Source: BJHQ01 sp964654285
Lineage (GTDB): Bacteria; Planctomycetota; UBA11346
Reading direction: 5' to 3'
Assembly: GCA_964654285.1 (NCBI GenBank)
Contig: CAZZJC010000016.1
Span: 1-64,000, forward strand
Length of the DNA: 64,000 bases
Shown: positions 50,677-60,050 of the stretch, piece by piece
How the letters are laid out: every line of letters starts with the position of its first letter
Position numbering within the stretch: the stretch's first letter is position 1
Program-made: the position numbers and the translations under genes
Notes under the pieces: generated by a model
What the model was told of the DNA's origin: nothing
Database searches by the model: none
Seen by the model: only the letters and a program-made list of their open reading frames with translations

Positions 50677-51821
50677 TAGCGCGCCAGACTGCCCAGGGTC
50701 CCCTTGGTCTTGCGGTCGGCGCAGGCGCTGGTGACCAGTCCGACCCCGATCCAGCAGGCGAGCAGGCTTGAGCCGCCATAGCTGATGAACGGCAGGGTCA
50801 CCCCGGTGACCGGCATCAGGTTGGTCGCCACCGCGAGGTTGATCGAGGCCTGCCCCACGACGAGGCTGGCGAAACCTGCGCAGAGCAGCGTCCCGGCCGG
50901 ATCACGGCAGCGCCCGGCGGCGATCAGGCAGGCCGCACCGAATCCCACGATGAGCAGCACCAGCGGCAGCGTGCCGGCGAAGCCGGTCTCTTCGCCCACC
51001 ACCGCCAGGATCAGGTCGGTGTGCTTCTCCGGCACCCACCCCAGGCGGTTCTGATCTCCTGCGGCCCAACCCTTGCCGGTGCCCTGGCCGGAACCGATCG
51101 AACGCACCGAGCGCGCGGTCTGGTAGGCCTCCGCCAGGGCGTAGGCGTCGGGATTCTGCCACGCCTGGATGCGTTTCCATTGATAGCCGTCACGCGGCAG
51201 GAAGGCGATGACGAGCGCCCCCAGGGCGATCACGGCGAGGGCGAGCAGGGCGAAATGCCTGAGCCGCATGCCAGCCACCACCAGGATTCCCGCGGCCATC
51301 GGTACGAAGGTGAGGGAGCTGCCCATGTCCCCCGACTTGGCGATCAGCGCCGAGGGCAGGCCGGCGATGGCGAGCGCCAGGCCGAGATGCTGCCAGTCGC
51401 GCACGTTGAACCAGGGATAGGACAGCATCCGCGCCAGGGCGAGCAGGGACGCGAGCTTGATCAGCTCGACCGGCTGCACGCGCAGGCTGCCGAGCACGAT
51501 CCAGTTGGTCTGGCCCTTGATGCGCGGCACCAGCGGCGTGTCGGCGGCGGCGATCATGAAGCCGATCACCAGCAGGGCGACGACGTACAGCGGCCAGGCG
51601 AGATCCTTCCAGAACGACAGCCGGACGTGACCCACGGCGACCGCGGCCGCCAGCGCGATCAGCCACCACTGCACCTGCGCCCGCGCCTCGCGCCCCATGC
51701 CCAGGGCCTGGTCGGGATCGTAGGTCGCGCTGGTGACGAAGACGATGCCGATGAGGGTGAGGATCCCGGCCAGGCCTATCGCCGTCAGCGGCAGGTTTCC
51801 GGTGCGCAGGCGCTGCAGCAT
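50676..51821 (-). CDS. SEDS-family peptidoglycan glycosyltransferase (RodA/FtsW-like)
   Basis: 381-aa polytopic membrane protein with about ten helices. SEDS hallmarks are IKGQTNWIVLGSLRVQPVELIKLASLLALA, the catalytic-type Asp in KSGDMGSSLTFVPMAAG, the loop GTGKGWAAGDQNRLGWVPEKHTDLILAVVGEETG and GVTLPFISYGGSSLLACWIGVGL. Pattern and length favour RodA (elongation) over FtsW, but no rod-complex genes are adjacent. It implies that the organism makes peptidoglycan, which in a planctomycete would be consistent with recent findings. ATG 51821 has a weak ribosome site. Confidence 0.93.
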   Translation of the reverse strand: MLQRLRTGNLPLTAIGLAGILTLIGIVFVTSATYDPDQALGMGREARAQVQWWLIALAAAVAVGHVRLSFWKDLAWPLYVVALLVIGFMIAAADTPLVPRIKGQTNWIVLGSLRVQPVELIKLASLLALARMLSYPWFNVRDWQHLGLALAIAGLPSALIAKSGDMGSSLTFVPMAAGILVVAGMRLRHFALLALAVIALGALVIAFLPRDGYQWKRIQAWQNPDAYALAEAYQTARSVRSIGSGQGTGKGWAAGDQNRLGWVPEKHTDLILAVVGEETGFAGTLPLVLLIVGFGAACLIAAGRCRDPAGTLLCAGFASLVVGQASINLAVATNLMPVTGVTLPFISYGGSSLLACWIGVGLVTSACADRKTKGTLGSLAR

Positions 51822-52075
51822 CAGGGGATCGGCGGGATTGAAACCGGGGGAAAGACGGTGGGAAACGCCATCAGGGCCTCCGGCACGGTTGGTAGGCGTC
51901 GGGCATCGACCGGCAAGGAGGCGACGAAGCTGGCGGGAACTCCGACGTTGCCAGCGGCATCTTCATCCGCCCTTCATCGACTGGTGATACACAGAATGCG
52001 GCAAACCCGGCCAATCAGTCCTGTCATCGCGAGAAATACATGGTACACTACCGCCGCCACCCACCGGAGCTGATC

Positions 52076-52270
52076 ATGTCCAGGATCGACTACCGCGCCA
52101 TAACCTCGGTGAACCCCGAAGCGTCTACCGATCTGTCGCAGGAAGCCTTGGAACTGGCCGAGCGGGTGAATCGCAAACTGCAGGAGCAGAGCGGCGGCTA
52201 TCAGGTCGTGCCCGAGGTCGGGGTGGTGAAGCGGGATGAGGCGACGGCGGGGGTGGAAGTCAAACCGTGA
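52076..52270 (+). CDS. Small hypothetical protein
   Basis: 64-aa protein starting MSRIDYRAITSVNPEAS with a helix ALELAERVNRKLQEQSGGY and a beta-like end YQVVPEVGVVKRDEATAGVEVKP. GGAG lies 8 bp before ATG 52076; an upstream in-frame ATG at 52040 lacks such a site. The 8-bp tandem repeat begins 6 bp after its stop. The preceding 250 bp (from 51822) show no other gene. I do not recognise a family. Confidence 0.5.
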   Translation: MSRIDYRAITSVNPEASTDLSQEALELAERVNRKLQEQSGGYQVVPEVGVVKRDEATAGVEVKP

Positions 52271-52275
52271 TCGGG

Positions 52276-52485
52276 TGAATGCTTGAATGCTTGAATGCTT
52301 GAATGCTTGAATGCTTGAATGCTTGAATGCNNNNNNNNNNNNNNNNNNNNNNNNNNNNNNNNNNNNNNNNNNNNNNNNNNNNNNNNNNNNNNNNNNNNNN
52401 NNNNNNNNNNNNNNNNNNNNNNNNNNNNNNTGAATGCTTGAATGCTTGAATGCTTGAATGCTTGAATGCTTGAATGCTTGAATGC
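52276..52485. repeat. 8-bp tandem repeat (TGAATGCT) spanning an assembly gap
   Basis: 55 bp of the unit TGAATGCT, about seven copies, on each side of 100 Ns (52331-52430). Copies are identical. The gap length is a placeholder, so the true copy number is unknown. The unit is not a multiple of three, so it does not encode a simple peptide repeat of its own length. It fills the space between a small hypothetical gene and queC. Confidence 0.95.
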
Positions 52486-52541
52486 CCGACTTTCCCTGAA
52501 ATCTGGGTTGCTTGGGGAATTCTGGCGCCAGCGTTGGGGGA

Positions 52542-53213
52542 ATGACGCCTGATCCAGCAGCTGCGGTCGTCCTCTTGTCCGGGGGGCAGGATTCCACGAC
52601 CTGCCTTGCCTGGACGCTGAAGCGCTTTCGCCGGGTCGAGGCGGTGACCATCGACTACGGCCAGCGCCATCGCATCGAACTGGATGCGGCGGTCGCGGTT
52701 GCACGCCTGGCGGGAGTGCCGCAAAGCGTGATTCCATGCGATTCCTTCCGGGCCCTGGGCGGCAACTCGCTGACCGGGGGCGAGGCGGTGGTCGATGGGG
52801 TCGTGGCGGCGACCGGGCTGCCCAACACCTTCGTGCCGGGACGCAACCTCGTCTTCCTGACCCTCGCCGCCGCCTTCGCCTGGCAGCGGTCGATCCCGCA
52901 TCTGGTCGCCGGGGTCTGCCAGACCGATTTCAGCGGCTATCCGGACTGCCGTCAGACGACCCTCGACGCCCTGCAAGGGGCGCTGCGGGCCGGGATGGAC
53001 TTCCCGTTCGAGATCCATGCCCCGCTCATGCACCTGACCAAGGCCGATTCCGTGCGCCTGGCGCAGGAACTCGGCTGCCTACCGTGGCTCGCGCACAGCC
53101 ACACCTGCTACAACGGCAGCCGGCCCCCGTGCGGCACCTGCCCCGCCTGCCGGCTGCGCGCAAAGGGCTTCGCCGAGGCGCGCGTCGCCGATCCGCTGGT
53201 CGCGGGTCGGTGA
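52542..53213 (+). CDS. queC: 7-cyano-7-deazaguanine synthase
   Basis: 223-aa enzyme that converts 7-carboxy-7-deazaguanine to preQ0 in queuosine synthesis. The PP-loop ATP motif LLSGGQDSTTCLAW is at about residues 11-24. YGQRHRIELDAA, PGRNLVFLTLAAAFAW and CQTDFSGYPDCR follow, and the zinc cysteines are in SHTCYNGSRPPCGTCPACRLR. TTGGGGGA precedes ATG 52542. No other queuosine genes are close. Its promoter region would fall in or beside the tandem repeat. Confidence 0.96.
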   Translation: MTPDPAAAVVLLSGGQDSTTCLAWTLKRFRRVEAVTIDYGQRHRIELDAAVAVARLAGVPQSVIPCDSFRALGGNSLTGGEAVVDGVVAATGLPNTFVPGRNLVFLTLAAAFAWQRSIPHLVAGVCQTDFSGYPDCRQTTLDALQGALRAGMDFPFEIHAPLMHLTKADSVRLAQELGCLPWLAHSHTCYNGSRPPCGTCPACRLRAKGFAEARVADPLVAGR

Positions 53214-53280
53214 ACGCGGACGGTCGATCGGGCCCTGCCTGGGCTTGCGCCCCCCGCCGGTGGCCTAACCTCCGCGCCCC

Positions 53281-53613
53281 ATGCCCTGCGGCGACCGCCT
53301 GACCCGGCCGATCTCGTTCTGGCGCAGCCTCGTCGCGATGCTGGCGCTGATGGCGTCGGCGTTCGCCGGCCGGGCGCCTACCGACGAGCCCCTTCCGGAC
53401 GACGCGGACCAGGCTTGCATCCGTCCGGCCTCCGCGAGTGCGGTGGCTGGCGACTTGGCGATGGCCGCCCTCACGCCGGTTTCCCCCTCGTCCTCGGCCC
53501 TGCCGTCCACTACGGCTTCGCCGGCCACGGTGGTCGTCGAGCCCCGGCCAGCCCCGATGCTGGCCGTTCCCGGCCCGCGCCTGGGTTCCGCCCACGGTCC
53601 GCGCGCGCCGTAA
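53281..53613 (+). CDS. Possible small exported Ala/Pro-rich protein
   Basis: 110-aa frame beginning MPCGDRLTRPISFWRSLVAMLALMASAFAG, a plausible signal peptide, then a low-complexity Ala/Pro/Ser region with a single cysteine after the signal. It lies between queC and yajC in the same direction. High-GC DNA often yields such open frames by chance, so it is kept at low confidence. Confidence 0.35.
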   Translation: MPCGDRLTRPISFWRSLVAMLALMASAFAGRAPTDEPLPDDADQACIRPASASAVAGDLAMAALTPVSPSSSALPSTTASPATVVVEPRPAPMLAVPGPRLGSAHGPRAP

Positions 53614-53684
53614 TTTCCGCTTCAATCTTCGTCCAACCACCCCTTCCCCCAGGTGCCGGATTCCGGCACCAGCAAAGGCATCCC

Positions 53685-54119
53685 ATGTTCAACCGCGTTT
53701 CCCTCCTCATCGCCTCCACCACCATCGCTCTCAGCGCCGGCGACGGCGCTCCGCCGGCGAGCGCTCCAGGCGCCCCGGCCTCGCCCGACCATCCGGCCAA
53801 CCCCGCGCAGCAGCAGGGCAGTCCCTGGACCATGATCATCCTCATGGTCGGCGTCTTCGCGGTGATGTGGTTCCTCCTCATCCGCCCGCAGAAGAAGGAG
53901 GAGAAGCGCCGCCAGGAGCTGATCTCGGCCACCAAGCGCGGCGACAAGGTCGTCACCATCGGCGGTCTGCACGGCACCGTCGAGGCGGTCGGCGAGCAGA
54001 CCATCGACCTCAGGGTCGGCGAGGACGGCAAGAACAGCGTCCTGATGACCTTCAACAAGACCGCCATCCTCACCAATGTCACGGCCAGCACGACGGCCGC
54101 CGACTCAGCGAAGAAGTGA
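53685..54119 (+). CDS. yajC: YajC, Sec translocase accessory subunit
   Basis: 144-aa single-span membrane protein that accompanies SecDF. A cleavable or anchor-like N-terminus (NRVSLLIASTTIALSAGDG) and Ala/Pro linker precede the conserved core WTMIILMVGVFAVMWFLLIRPQKKEEKRRQELISATKRGDKVVTIGGLHGTV. A perfect GGTGCCGG-ATT-CCGGCACC hairpin sits at 53652-53670 in its leader. secDF begins 10 bp after the stop, the usual yajC-secD order. Confidence 0.95.
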   Translation: MFNRVSLLIASTTIALSAGDGAPPASAPGAPASPDHPANPAQQQGSPWTMIILMVGVFAVMWFLLIRPQKKEEKRRQELISATKRGDKVVTIGGLHGTVEAVGEQTIDLRVGEDGKNSVLMTFNKTAILTNVTASTTAADSAKK

Positions 54120-54129
54120 GGCGGGCCCC

Positions 54130-57100
54130 ATGCTCCGCAGACTGATCATCCTGAGCGCCGTCTTCGGCGCCGCGCTGCTGCTGCTCGTCATCAAGAACAA
54201 GGTCTGGGTCGGTCAGCAGGAACTCCAGGCCGAACTGCGCCAGTCCCCGACCGCCGCCTCCGTCTTCGAGGTGGTGCTCAAGGACGTGGCCGGCGTGCCC
54301 CAGGCCGCCCGCGACAAGGACGACGCCGAGCGGCTGAAGACCGAGATCGAACGTCGCCTGAAGGGCGACGACCGCCAGGCGGCGATCCCGTTCGAGAAGG
54401 TCGTGGTCACCGCTGACCATCGCGTGCAGATCACGGTGCCGGCCGAGACGGCGGCCAAGCCCGACGACCTCAAATCCCGCATCCAGGGCCGGCCGATCAA
54501 GCGCGACAATCCGCCGCGCTCGCTCTTCCACCTGACCCAGGGCATCGACATCAGCGGCGGCGTGGAGTTCATCTGCCGCCTGCACAACCAGGAAGGCGAC
54601 AACGTCCCCGCCACCGAAGAGGTGATCCACATCCTGCGCAGCCGTCTCGACCAGCGCGGCCTCACCGAACCGGTGGTGGCCAAGCTGTCGAACGGCGACG
54701 TGCAGGTGGTCATCCCCGGCGGCACCAAGGCCGACGCCGCCCGCACCCGCAAGGTGCTCGAGACCGCCGGCCAGCTCGAGTTCCGCGAGGTGCTCTACCC
54801 GTACGCCGACAAACGCAGCTTCATCATCGAGGCGGACCTGGGCAAAGAGGGTTCCCCGATCATCGACAAGGGCAACGGGCGCTATGTCCTCGCCCCCGGC
54901 GTGACCGACATCTACCTCGGCCGCGGCGAGATCATCGCCCCGCACGAGACCGAGATCGGCAAGGCGCCGAACCAGTTCTACCGCCTGGGCAAGGCGGAGC
55001 TCACCGGATCGGATGTGGCGGATGCCGCCGAAAGCATGGATCAGGGCAGTCTCGCCGTGTCGATCACCTTCACGGCGATCGGTGCCGGGAAGAACGAGCT
55101 CTTCACCCGACGGCTGTACCAGACCGGATCCGAGCCAGGCGGATCCCGGCAGGGCACGGGCCACTTGGCGATCGTCTACGATGGGGTGGTCAAGAGCGCA
55201 CCGGTCGTGAGAAGCCCGTCCGCGGGCCAGTGCCAGATCTCCGGCCGCTTCACCAAGGAGGAGGTCGACTCGCTCAAGACCACCTTGAAGGGCGGTGCGC
55301 TGTCGGTCACCCCCGAGGTGCTCTCCGAGCGCGTCGTCGGCGCCACCCTGGGCGAGCAGACCGTCACCAAGTCGATGTATGCGATGGCCGTGTCGGCGCT
55401 GCTGGTCGTGCTGTTCATGTTCGTCTACTACCGTGGACTCGGCCTGGTGGCGAACATCTGCCTGTGCGTGTCCGGCGCCCTGATCGTCGCCACGCTGTCG
55501 GTGTTCGATGCGACGGTGACCCTGCCCGGCCTTGCCGGCCTGGTGCTGACCATCGGCATGGCGGTCGACACCAACATCCTGATCTTCGAACGCATCCGCG
55601 AGGAATTGCGCGAGGACAAGGGGCTGAAGGCGGCGATCGCCGCCGGCTACGATCGCGCCTTCCTGACCATCATCGACTCGCATCTGACCACCCTGTTCGC
55701 GGCCCTGATCCTCTACGTGATCGGCACCGGACCGGTGCAGGGCTTCGGCATGACGATGATCATCGGCGTGGTGATCAACCTGTTCTCGGGCGTGTTCGTC
55801 GGCCGGCTGCTCACCGACTGGCTCTACCGCCGGCGCACCGATGCGCCGATGGCGCGCTGGATCCCGGAACTGCATCTGCCCTACGTCGAGTGGCGCTGGT
55901 ACGGCTACATCTTCTCGATCGTCACCTCCATCCTCTGCCTGGGCTGGTTCGCGATCGGCCACAAGATCATGGGGACCACCTTCGAACGCCACTTCGACAT
56001 CGAGTTCACCGGCGGCAACATGGCGCAGGTGATCTTCAAGCGTCCGGTGGCGCCGGGCGAGGTCGAGCAGGCGGTGCAGGCGGCCTGGGACAAGCTCTCG
56101 CCGGAGCAGCGCAAGGCCTCGATGCTCGATCCCGCCGAACTGCGCAAGCAGCCCTACCATCCCGAGTTCGGCGGCGGATCGTCGTCGCGCCAGTGGATGT
56201 TCCGCGGCCGCGATGAGGAGGGTTCGCAGCTAGAGTCCGCTCGCGCCGAGATCGAGGAGCAGCGGGCCGTCATCGTGCGCAAGATCAAGGTGCTGCGCGA
56301 TGTCGGCAAGAACGAGAAGGTCGACGAGGTCCGGGTCAAGAAGCTGGAGGCCGAACTCAGGCCGCTCGACGAGCGGCGCAACAAGCTGACCGACGACATC
56401 GCCAGCCGCACCGAGGCGTTCAAGGCCTCGCTGTCGCTGGCCTTCGGCGACTGGCTCGACCACGAAGGCGACGAGATCGCCGCCGCGACCTGGAAGGACA
56501 ACCGCCTGACCCTGGTCCTGCGCACGCTGGAGACACCGAACCAGACCCAGCTCGCCGAGATCCAGAGCCGTCTGGTCAAATACGGCCAGATCACGGTGTC
56601 GTCGGCCCCGCCCGAGATCCCCAACGGCATCCAGGTGACGGCCACCTATGCCGACCGCCCGGTCGGCAAGACCAGCACCGACGATCCGGTTTCGAAGCGC
56701 CTGGCCGCGCTGCTCATCGCCAAGGACGCCAAGCCCGATGACGCTGCCGGCCTGCGCGCGCTGCTGCCGGTCGCGGTGGACCTCTACAACCGCACCGCCG
56801 ACACCGGCGCGGCGCTCAAGGTGACGGTGGCGAAGCCGTTCCCGTCCACCGAGCACTTCAGCGGCCAGGTCGCCGCGCGCATGAAGGTCCTCGCCCTCAT
56901 CGCGGTGCTGCTCGCCCTGGTCGGCATCCTCGCCTACATCGCGGCCCGCTTCGAGTTCCGTTTCGGCATCGGCGCGGTGGTGGCGCTCTTCCACGACGTC
57001 CTGCTCGCGCTGGGCATCGCGGTGGCGATGGGGGTGAAGATCGACCTCAACGTGATCGCCGCCCTGCTGACCATCATCGGGTTCTCGATCAACGACACGA

Positions 57101-57426
57101 TCGTGACCTTCGACCGGATCCGCGAGAACATGAAGAGGATGCCGGGCGAGAAGATGGAGAAGATCATCGACCTCGCGGTCGCCCAGACCTTCCCGCGTAC
57201 CGTCCTGACCACCGGCACGGTGCTGATCACCGCGGTCATCCTGCTGATCTTCTCGGGCGAGGCCCTGTACTCATTCAACCTCGTCCTCGTCCTGGGCATC
57301 ATCTCGGGCACCTACTCGTCGGTGTTCGTCGCCTCGCCGCTCATCCTCGCCTTCAAGGGCAAGGTGGTCGCGCCGAAGCCCGAACCGGAAGGCCCCGAAG
57401 GCGGCATCCTCGCCAAGAAGGATTGA
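54130..57426 (+). CDS. secDF: SecDF protein-export membrane fusion
   Basis: 1098-aa fusion of SecD and SecF, which use the proton gradient to pull proteins through SecYEG. The SecD part has the first helix (LIILSAVFGAALLLLVI), the periplasmic P1 domain with GIDISGGVEFICRL and LRSRLDQRGLTEPVV, then the RND-type helices with VLTIGMAVDTNILIFERIREELREDKG. SecF begins near 590 with FDIEFTGGNMAQVIF. A charged coiled-coil insertion (about 700-765) interrupts its exported loop. It closes with FSINDTIVTFDRIRENMKR. Fused SecDF occurs in many phyla, but the insertion is unusual. Confidence 0.96.
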   Translation: MLRRLIILSAVFGAALLLLVIKNKVWVGQQELQAELRQSPTAASVFEVVLKDVAGVPQAARDKDDAERLKTEIERRLKGDDRQAAIPFEKVVVTADHRVQITVPAETAAKPDDLKSRIQGRPIKRDNPPRSLFHLTQGIDISGGVEFICRLHNQEGDNVPATEEVIHILRSRLDQRGLTEPVVAKLSNGDVQVVIPGGTKADAARTRKVLETAGQLEFREVLYPYADKRSFIIEADLGKEGSPIIDKGNGRYVLAPGVTDIYLGRGEIIAPHETEIGKAPNQFYRLGKAELTGSDVADAAESMDQGSLAVSITFTAIGAGKNELFTRRLYQTGSEPGGSRQGTGHLAIVYDGVVKSAPVVRSPSAGQCQISGRFTKEEVDSLKTTLKGGALSVTPEVLSERVVGATLGEQTVTKSMYAMAVSALLVVLFMFVYYRGLGLVANICLCVSGALIVATLSVFDATVTLPGLAGLVLTIGMAVDTNILIFERIREELREDKGLKAAIAAGYDRAFLTIIDSHLTTLFAALILYVIGTGPVQGFGMTMIIGVVINLFSGVFVGRLLTDWLYRRRTDAPMARWIPELHLPYVEWRWYGYIFSIVTSILCLGWFAIGHKIMGTTFERHFDIEFTGGNMAQVIFKRPVAPGEVEQAVQAAWDKLSPEQRKASMLDPAELRKQPYHPEFGGGSSSRQWMFRGRDEEGSQLESARAEIEEQRAVIVRKIKVLRDVGKNEKVDEVRVKKLEAELRPLDERRNKLTDDIASRTEAFKASLSLAFGDWLDHEGDEIAAATWKDNRLTLVLRTLETPNQTQLAEIQSRLVKYGQITVSSAPPEIPNGIQVTATYADRPVGKTSTDDPVSKRLAALLIAKDAKPDDAAGLRALLPVAVDLYNRTADTGAALKVTVAKPFPSTEHFSGQVAARMKVLALIAVLLALVGILAYIAARFEFRFGIGAVVALFHDVLLALGIAVAMGVKIDLNVIAALLTIIGFSINDTIVTFDRIRENMKRMPGEKMEKIIDLAVAQTFPRTVLTTGTVLITAVILLIFSGEALYSFNLVLVLGIISGTYSSVFVASPLILAFKGKVVAPKPEPEGPEGGILAKKD

Positions 57427-57656
57427 AGCAGAAAATCACCATGGCACCCCATCTACGGCGTTGGTCGTCGGTTGTCATCATCAGGACAGGTGTTTTCCCA
57501 ACGCCACCCAATCGTTCCGAAATTCAAGAATCTTTGCTGCGACCAAGTGGCCGTGTGGTCACACCTGTCCTGACAAGGCGCTGCCACACGCCCTCCTCCC
57601 GCCGTGCATATGGGGCGCACGTGTGATTTTGTATTGAAAAAATCAGACGAGTTGAA
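57427..57656. other. AT-richer spacer with a perfect 13-bp inverted repeat
   Basis: 230 bp between convergent secDF and the SDR gene. TCAGGACAGGTGT (57481) and ACACCTGTCCTGA (57561-57573) are perfect inverted copies 67 bp apart. The base composition is clearly lower in GC than the surroundings, ending in TTTTGTATTGAAAAAATC. No gene is supported. It could be a small MITE remnant or a bidirectional terminator region. Confidence 0.5.
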
Positions 57657-58358
57657 TCAGATCGCGCCGCCTGGTGGAGCCACCACCAGGCGGTCGATGT
57701 TGGCAGTGCGGGGAAGTTCGAGCATGAAGCGGATCGCCCCGGCGATGTCCTCGGCGCGGCACATCCGTTCGGGGTCTGGGCGCTGGGTCGCGGGCCAGAT
57801 CTCGGAATCGGTCGCTCCGGGGGCGATCACCCCGACCCGGACGTTGGTGCCGCGCAGTTCCTCGCGCAGGACGCGGCTCCAGGCTTCGAGTCCCGCTTTT
57901 GACGCCGTGTAGGCCCCGGTGGCGGTGAAGGCGGCGTCGGCGGCGACGCTGGACACGTTGATGATCCAGCCCCCGCGCCGGCCACGCAGGTGCGGCAGGG
58001 CCGCCTGGCTCATCAGCATCGGCACGATCAGGTTGAGGCGCAGATGGCGTTCGAGGTGCTCCGGCGTCACTGCGCCGATCGCGGCCTGCTCGTAGATCCC
58101 CGCGTTGTTGATCACCGCATCGAGTCCACCGAAGCGGTCGATCGCACGCGCCACCGCTGCGGCGGGGGCGTTGGCCGCCGTCAGATCGAGCGCGACCGCC
58201 AGCGCCTCGCCGCCCTCGGCGTTGATGCGGGCGCAGAGGTCGTGCAGCCGGTCGCCGCGGCGGGCGACAAGGACCAGGCGGTGCCTTTCCGCAAGGGCCT
58301 TGGCGGTGGCGGCGCCGATGCCCGAGGAGGCACCGGTGAGGAGGACGACGCGGTTCAT
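57657..58358 (-). CDS. Short-chain dehydrogenase/reductase
   Basis: 233-aa classical SDR. The cofactor site is VVLLTGASSGIGAATAKAL, with RRGDR after the second strand favouring NADP. The structural NNAGIYEQ motif is present, the catalytic Ser is in INVSSVAADAA, and Tyr/Lys are in GAYTASKAGLEAW. The substrate is not predictable. ATG 58358 begins right at the first Rossmann strand; the open frame extends upstream without similarity. It diverges from the DegP-type protease 127 bp away. Confidence 0.92.
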   Translation of the reverse strand: MNRVVLLTGASSGIGAATAKALAERHRLVLVARRGDRLHDLCARINAEGGEALAVALDLTAANAPAAAVARAIDRFGGLDAVINNAGIYEQAAIGAVTPEHLERHLRLNLIVPMLMSQAALPHLRGRRGGWIINVSSVAADAAFTATGAYTASKAGLEAWSRVLREELRGTNVRVGVIAPGATDSEIWPATQRPDPERMCRAEDIAGAIRFMLELPRTANIDRLVVAPPGGAI

Positions 58359-58485
58359 GCCGGCGCAGGCTGCCTGGATCCGGTTGACCCGCCAGCGGAG
58401 ATCAGCCAGCTCTGCCCGGATCCTCGGCGCGGCCGGTCGGTAAGTCTCGACGCGACCAGGCGTCCTTTGGGGCGAGGAACCACCC

Positions 58486-59949
58486 ATGCCCCTTGCCGCC
58501 CTGCATCGAATCGTCTGCGTGCTGCTCGTCGCCAGCCTGCTGTGCGGCGGGGTCGCGCTCGCCCCCGGCCTTGCCGCTGGTGAGTCCGCCTCGTGGTCGC
58601 CGACCGTGAAGAAGGCCGCGCCGAGCGTGGTCACGGTGTTCACCACCAAGGAGATCAAGCGCGAGCGCATGCCGATGTTCCCGATGTTCCCCTTCCCGTT
58701 CGGGGACGATGAGGGGCAGCCTTTCGGCCCCCGCGGCGGCCCGCGGCGCAACCATCCTGGGCACGAGGGTGACCCCGGCACCATGCGCCAGCGCGGACTC
58801 GGGTCGGGCGTGGTGGTCGGCGCCGATGGCCTGATCCTCACCAACAACCACGTGATCGCCGGGGCCGACGACATCCGCGTCGCGCTCCAGCGCGGCCAGC
58901 GCGAATATCCCGCGAAACTCGTCGGTGCGGATCCCAAGACCGATCTCGCCGTGCTGCGGGTCGAGGGCGCCAAGGATCTGGTGCCGATCGCGTGGGGCGA
59001 CTCCGACAGGATCGAGATCGGCGATCAGGTGCTGGCGATCGGCAATCCGTTCGGCCTGGGCCAGACCGTCACCGCCGGGATCATCAGCGCGCGCGGCCGC
59101 GCCGTCGGCCTGACCGACTACGAGGACTACCTCCAGACCGACGCCGCGATCAACCAGGGCAATTCCGGTGGCGCGCTGGTCGACGCCGAGGGCCGGCTGA
59201 TCGGCATCAATACCGCCATCCTCAGCCCCAATGGCGGCAGCCTGGGCATCGGCTTCGCGGTGCCGGCCAACCTGGCGCGTACCATCATGGCTGCGCTGGT
59301 CGACAAGGGGAAGGTCGTGCGCGGGTTCCTCGGCCTGCAGATCCAGCCGGTCACCCCGGAAGTCGCCCGCGCGTTCAAGCTGCCGGACAACACCGGCGCC
59401 CTGGTCGGCGATGTCCTCAGCGGTTCGCCGGCGGAAAAGGCCGGCGTGAAGGCGGGCGACGTGGTGGTCGAATTCGCCGGGAAGAAGATCGAGGATGCGC
59501 GCCAGCTGCGCCTGCTCGCCGCCGGCACCGCTCCCGGCACCCAGGTGAAACTGCGCCTCAACCGCGATGGCAAGGACGTGACCGTCGAGGTCACGCTCAA
59601 GGAACTGCCGGCGAGCATCGCCAGGATGGGCGGAGGCGAGGTGGGCGCCCCGGACCAGCACGCCCGCCTGGGACTGGCCGCAGCGCCGCTTGACGAGGCC
59701 AGGCGCGCCCGTCTGAACGTGCCCGCCAACATCGACGGCCTGGTGGTGCTGAGCGTGGTGCCCGGATCACGGGCCGCCGAGGCGGGCATCGCCACCGATG
59801 AGGTGCTGGTCGAGGCCGGCCGCAAGCCGGTGCGTTCGGCCGAGGATCTCGCCGCTGCGGTCAATGCCGCCAATGATGACCTCGTCCTGCGCGTCTGGGA
59901 CCGCAACGGCCTGCGCTATGTCGTGGTGCCGATGGGTGAAAAACGTTGA
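58486..59949 (+). CDS. DegP/HtrA-type periplasmic serine protease
   Basis: 487-aa Do-family protease/chaperone. The signal peptide is IVCVLLVASLLCGGVALAPGLAAG. The catalytic triad is His in LTNNHVIAGA, Asp in KTDLAVLRV and Ser in QGNSGGALVDAEG. A Phe/Pro-rich LA-type loop (MPMFPMFPFPFGDDEG) precedes the first core strands. Two PDZ domains follow (about 280-370 and 395-485), with GFLGLQIQPVTPEVA and RLGLAAAPLDEARRARL. GCGAGGA lies before the ATG. It handles misfolded envelope proteins; regulators are not adjacent. Confidence 0.95.
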   Translation: MPLAALHRIVCVLLVASLLCGGVALAPGLAAGESASWSPTVKKAAPSVVTVFTTKEIKRERMPMFPMFPFPFGDDEGQPFGPRGGPRRNHPGHEGDPGTMRQRGLGSGVVVGADGLILTNNHVIAGADDIRVALQRGQREYPAKLVGADPKTDLAVLRVEGAKDLVPIAWGDSDRIEIGDQVLAIGNPFGLGQTVTAGIISARGRAVGLTDYEDYLQTDAAINQGNSGGALVDAEGRLIGINTAILSPNGGSLGIGFAVPANLARTIMAALVDKGKVVRGFLGLQIQPVTPEVARAFKLPDNTGALVGDVLSGSPAEKAGVKAGDVVVEFAGKKIEDARQLRLLAAGTAPGTQVKLRLNRDGKDVTVEVTLKELPASIARMGGGEVGAPDQHARLGLAAAPLDEARRARLNVPANIDGLVVLSVVPGSRAAEAGIATDEVLVEAGRKPVRSAEDLAAAVNAANDDLVLRVWDRNGLRYVVVPMGEKR

Positions 59950-60050
59950 ATGGCCGATCGCGATCACCCCGGTTGCGGCCTTCGGCGGAGTCCCCCTGGG
60001 GATTGACCGCCGCTCGGCCGCCGGCAAGCATGGCCGGCATGGAGATCACC

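Noticed and set aside
52276..52485. CRISPR array
   Set aside because: Repeats are 8 bp and contiguous with no spacers.
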